Shown here one piece after another: positions 5,476-7,632 of a DNA stretch of 7,632 nucleotides. How positions within the stretch are numbered: position 1 is the first letter of the stretch; every line of letters starts with the position of its first letter. Source of the stretch: Actinomycetota bacterium (lineage in GTDB: Bacteria > Actinomycetota > Actinomycetes > Streptosporangiales > Streptosporangiaceae); NCBI GenBank assembly GCA_003168295.1, contig PMST01000689.1, positions 17,710 through 25,341 on the forward strand, in the 5' to 3' direction. The position numbers and the translations under genes are program-made. Below the pieces are notes generated by a model. It worked only from the letters and a program-made list of their open reading frames with translations. It was not told the DNA's origin and searched no databases.

Positions 5476-6725
5476 GGCCGGGCCAGCCAGGCCAGGGCGG
5501 CGGCGGTCAGGGCTTCGGTGCCGGTGCGCAGGGTGGGGCGCAGCGGGGGCAGGAACTTCGGTGAGTGGTTGCTGGGTAGATCCTGCAGGCGCCCCTCCTT
5601 CTCGGCGGTGAGATAGACCTCGCGGTCGGTGCGCCCGATGCTCCAGTAGGTATACGGGATGCCCGCGGCGTCGGGAATGATGCTGAAGTCCTCGCTGACG
5701 GTCTGCCTGGGGAGTTCGCCGGCCTGGTCGCCGAAATGGGCGGCAAAGGCGGCCGCCACCCGCTGCGTAGTGGCCTGATCATTGTCGGTGAGCGGGAAGC
5801 TGCCCAGGGTCTGGAAGTCGGGGTCCTGGGGTGAGCCGCTGGCCTGGCACTCGGCGCGCACGATCCGCTGGATCGCGGCGAGTATGCGCTGACGGCTCGG
5901 CTGGGAGTAGGCGCGCACGTTGAGTTGCAGGACAGCGTGGTCGGGGATGATGTTGCTCCTGATGCCCGCCTGGATGCTGCCGACCGTCACGACGGCGATC
6001 TCGCCGGGCGCGACTTCGCGGGACACGATGGTCTGCAGCCGGACGACGATCATGGCCGCCAGTACCACCGGGTCGATCGAGTTCTGCGGCAGGGCGCCGT
6101 GAGAGCCGCGCCCGTACACCGTGACCTTGATGCTGTCTTCGGTCGCCATGAACGGCCCGGAACGGGTGGCGACCGTCCCGGCGATGCCCGGCAGCAGGTG
6201 CTGGGCCAGGGCCACATCCGGGGCGGGGATGCGCTTGAGCAGGCCATCGTCGACCATGCCCTGGGCCCCGTCGCCGGTCTCCTCGGCGGGCTGGAACAGC
6301 GCGAGCAGCGTGCCGTTCCACTGACTCCGGTGATTGGCCATGAGCTTGGCCATGCCGACCAGGCAGGACATATGCATGTCGTGGCCGCAGGCATGGTCCA
6401 CCGGCACCTCGTGGCCGTCGGCATCTTTGACGGTCACCGTGCTCGCGTAGTCCGCACCGGTGTCTTCCTTGACGGGCAGCGCGTCCAGTTCGGCCCGGAG
6501 CAGGACGGCGGGCCCGCTGCCGTTGGCCAGGACGCCGACCACGCCGGTGCCGCCGATACCGGTCTGGACGGTGAAGCCGCAGTCCTGCATCCAGCCGGCG
6601 ACCCGTCCGGCGGTGCGGTGCTCGGCGTGGGACAGTTCGGGGTGGGCGTGCAGGTCCTGGTAGAAGGCCTCCTGGCCGGCCTGCAGGCCGTCGTAGCCGG
6701 CCAGGATCTCATCGATGGCGCTCAT
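5472..6725 (-). CDS. M20D-family metal-dependent amidohydrolase
   Basis: A 417-residue cytoplasmic metallo-hydrolase of peptidase family M20, subfamily D (the N-acyl-amino-acid, hippurate and IAA-conjugate amidohydrolase group). These enzymes remove an acyl or similar group from an amide-linked amino acid; the substrate cannot be assigned here. The catalytic domain has HPELS (28-32), RAELDALPV (77-85), ACGHDMHM (112-119; ligands C113 and H115), QPAEETGDGAQGM (145-157; E148/E149), H176 in AQHLLPG, and NHSPKF (386-391; H387). The inserted dimerisation domain, about 195-305, carries GRGSHGALPQNSIDPV with H209. Every expected metal and catalytic residue is present, so it should be active. The ATG at 6725 lies seven bases after the stop of the BI-1-like gene, so the two form an operon. 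The only nearby purine-rich site (GGGGAAAGGG) lies within the end of that upstream gene, at a long spacing. Confidence 0.95.
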   Translation of the reverse strand: MSAIDEILAGYDGLQAGQEAFYQDLHAHPELSHAEHRTAGRVAGWMQDCGFTVQTGIGGTGVVGVLANGSGPAVLLRAELDALPVKEDTGADYASTVTVKDADGHEVPVDHACGHDMHMSCLVGMAKLMANHRSQWNGTLLALFQPAEETGDGAQGMVDDGLLKRIPAPDVALAQHLLPGIAGTVATRSGPFMATEDSIKVTVYGRGSHGALPQNSIDPVVLAAMIVVRLQTIVSREVAPGEIAVVTVGSIQAGIRSNIIPDHAVLQLNVRAYSQPSRQRILAAIQRIVRAECQASGSPQDPDFQTLGSFPLTDNDQATTQRVAAAFAAHFGDQAGELPRQTVSEDFSIIPDAAGIPYTYWSIGRTDREVYLTAEKEGRLQDLPSNHSPKFLPPLRPTLRTGTEALTAAALAWLARP

Positions 6726-6732
6726 AGCGCTT

Positions 6733-7422
6733 TCATGCCCTTTCCCCGCCGGAGAAAATCTCCAGGAAGAACAGGAAGACGTTCAGCACGTCGAGGAAGA
6801 TCGACGCGGCCAGCAGCGGCGCCACGCTCATGTCCCTGGAGGTCCGCAGCCGCTGGAAATCGAACATGGTGAAACCGGCGAAGATCACCAGGCCGAGGAT
6901 GGAGTAGGCCAGGTCGCCGCCCGGGATATGCACGAAGACCAGCACGATGCCGAACACGATGAGGGCGAGCAGCGCCCAGAAGAAGACCCGGGCGACCGCG
7001 GTCAGGTCGCGCCGGGTGGCATACCCGGCGGCCCCGAACCCGGCGATGAACAGCGCGGTGGCCCCGCCGGCCTGCCACAGGGCCCGCGGGTCCATGCTGC
7101 CGTAGTACGCGGTCACAGGGGCCACGGCCAGCCCGATCAGCAGGCCGAACAGAGCCAGCAGGCCGACCGTCAGCTGCTGAGACCTACGGGCCGCGAACCG
7201 CATCCCGAACAGGCAGGCGAACGCGGCGATGAAGGCGACGATGCCCACGCCGCCGGTCAGGTCGCGGCCCAGGTAGGCGCCGAGAGCGAACAGGGCGGCC
7301 GTGATCGCGACGTATCCCATCGTCTGCGCGAACAGGGCATGGGTAGCGTCGCGGGTGCCCGCCCTGGCTCCCTGGACGCGGGCCGGCGCCCCGGTTCCCT
7401 CGTAGGTCATTGACTCACTCAT
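6733..7422 (-). CDS. BI-1/YccA-family integral membrane protein
   Basis: A 229-residue polytopic inner-membrane protein of the Bax inhibitor-1 (BI-1/YccA/YetJ) family. Seven hydrophobic segments are visible at about 34-51, 57-76, 85-104, 114-135, 142-164, 170-187 and 201-223, after a hydrophilic N-terminal stretch of about 30 residues. The family signature GLVIFAGFTMFDFQRL lies at 177-192 and SIFLDVLNVFLFFLEIF at 207-223. D188 and D211, 23 residues apart, correspond to the pair of aspartates that form the pH-sensing latch of the Bacillus homologue YetJ, a pH-dependent calcium leak channel. Calcium leak is therefore a reasonable but unproven role; other bacterial members modulate membrane proteases. 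The start ATG at 7420-7422 has AGGAG four bases upstream; a second Met at residue 5 has a poorer site. It is the first gene of an operon with the M20 hydrolase. Confidence 0.92.
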   Translation of the reverse strand: MSESMTYEGTGAPARVQGARAGTRDATHALFAQTMGYVAITAALFALGAYLGRDLTGGVGIVAFIAAFACLFGMRFAARRSQQLTVGLLALFGLLIGLAVAPVTAYYGSMDPRALWQAGGATALFIAGFGAAGYATRRDLTAVARVFFWALLALIVFGIVLVFVHIPGGDLAYSILGLVIFAGFTMFDFQRLRTSRDMSVAPLLAASIFLDVLNVFLFFLEIFSGGERA

Positions 7423-7632
7423 GACACTCCTGCTCTTCCTATTTGACTAGATCCGCTGATGTACTCCTTGTCCTGGCTTCATGCTCGCCCTCGAAGTCCC
7501 TGGCCCGCGCCCGTAGAAGACCCTGGCCCGTGCCCTAGTCCGCGGTCCACGCCGCCTGGTCCTCCCCACCCCGTCTGTCCCTCTGGCCCCGTGCGCCTCA
7601 GACCGGATTGTGGTGGTTGCGGCACCGTGCAC
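7423..7632. other. Noncoding region upstream of the BI-1-like gene, with degenerate repeats
   Basis: These 210 bases reach the window edge and contain no convincing gene. The promoter of the BI-1-like operon should be here, on the minus strand, but no clear -10/-35 pair is seen. CCCTGGCCCGCGCCCGTAG (7498-7516) recurs as CCCTGGCCCGTGCCC-TAG (7521-7538) at a 23-base period, and a looser version, CCCTCTGGCCCCGTGCGCC, lies at 7579-7597. Confidence 0.5.
7498..7538. repeat. Imperfect direct repeat, CCCTGGCCCGYGCCC
   Basis: Two copies, 7498-7516 and 7521-7538, share CCCTGGCCCG, then differ at one base (C/T), share GCCC, and end in TAG with a one-base gap. They lie 76-125 bases upstream of the BI-1-like start codon, where an activator or repressor could bind, but the low complexity of the region makes chance similarity possible. 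Confidence 0.45.

Noticed and set aside
5925..6872. Long plus-strand open frame antisense to the M20 gene
   Set aside because: It is a shadow of the high third-position GC of the real gene. Its translation is His/Gly/Arg-rich and has no domain, while the opposite strand has complete M20 motifs.
7447..7632. Minus-strand open frame of 61 codons entering from the window edge
   Set aside because: The translation is Arg/Gly-rich and low in complexity, no family is recognisable, there is no visible ribosome binding site because the start is at the edge, and the stretch contains the degenerate repeats. It is more likely a chance open frame in GC-rich DNA.
1..7632. Mobile element, prophage, defence island or CRISPR array
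   Set aside because: No transposase, integrase, nuclease or phage gene is present. The only repeats are short and local, with no spacer-repeat pattern, and base composition is even apart from the tract at 751-764.

Overview
The window is very GC-rich, with G/C-biased third codon positions, GTG starts, and protein families typical of high-GC Gram-positive bacteria: a GH15 trehalase/glucoamylase-like enzyme, a NarL-type response regulator, a GAF-PAS-HisKA_3 kinase, a stand-alone MEDS sensor and a BI-1/YccA membrane protein. This points to an actinomycete chromosome. I cannot name the genus. There are no rRNA, tRNA, CRISPR, insertion-sequence or phage genes.

Layout. Bases 1-2942 are minus strand. 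Transcription would run from a small unknown 74-aa gene (2942-2718), by an ATGA start/stop overlap, into a GH15 glycoside hydrolase (2721-781), and then across a 91-base gap to a LuxR/NarL-type response regulator (689-27). At about 2943-3154 there is a divergent promoter region. A soluble histidine kinase (3155-4759) and a stand-alone MEDS-domain protein (4871-5452) then run on the plus strand. The MEDS gene has its own well-formed promoter and ribosome binding site, preceded by three 11-base tandem repeats. A perfect 15-base tandem repeat that folds into an 11-bp hairpin (5445-5471) separates it from a convergent minus-strand pair: a BI-1/YccA-like membrane protein (7422-6733) followed 7 bases later by an M20D amidohydrolase (6725-5472). 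Bases 7423-7632 are noncoding as far as I can see, with degenerate CCTGGCCCG-type repeats.

How the genes may work together. The kinase has the HisKA_3 dimerisation domain that normally partners NarL-type regulators, so the kinase and the regulator at 27-689 are plausible partners, although on opposite strands and separated by the GH15 unit. The MEDS protein is a sensor module without an output domain, next to a soluble kinase, so it may act as a trans-acting sensory partner. These links are inferences from gene order. The most unusual features are non-genic: the repeat-flanked promoter at 4788-4840, the stop-codon-spanning duplications at 7-39 and 5446-5475, and an isolated AT-rich tract at 751-764. 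I did not find a clearly new multi-gene system; the genes themselves belong to known families, except the 74-aa one.
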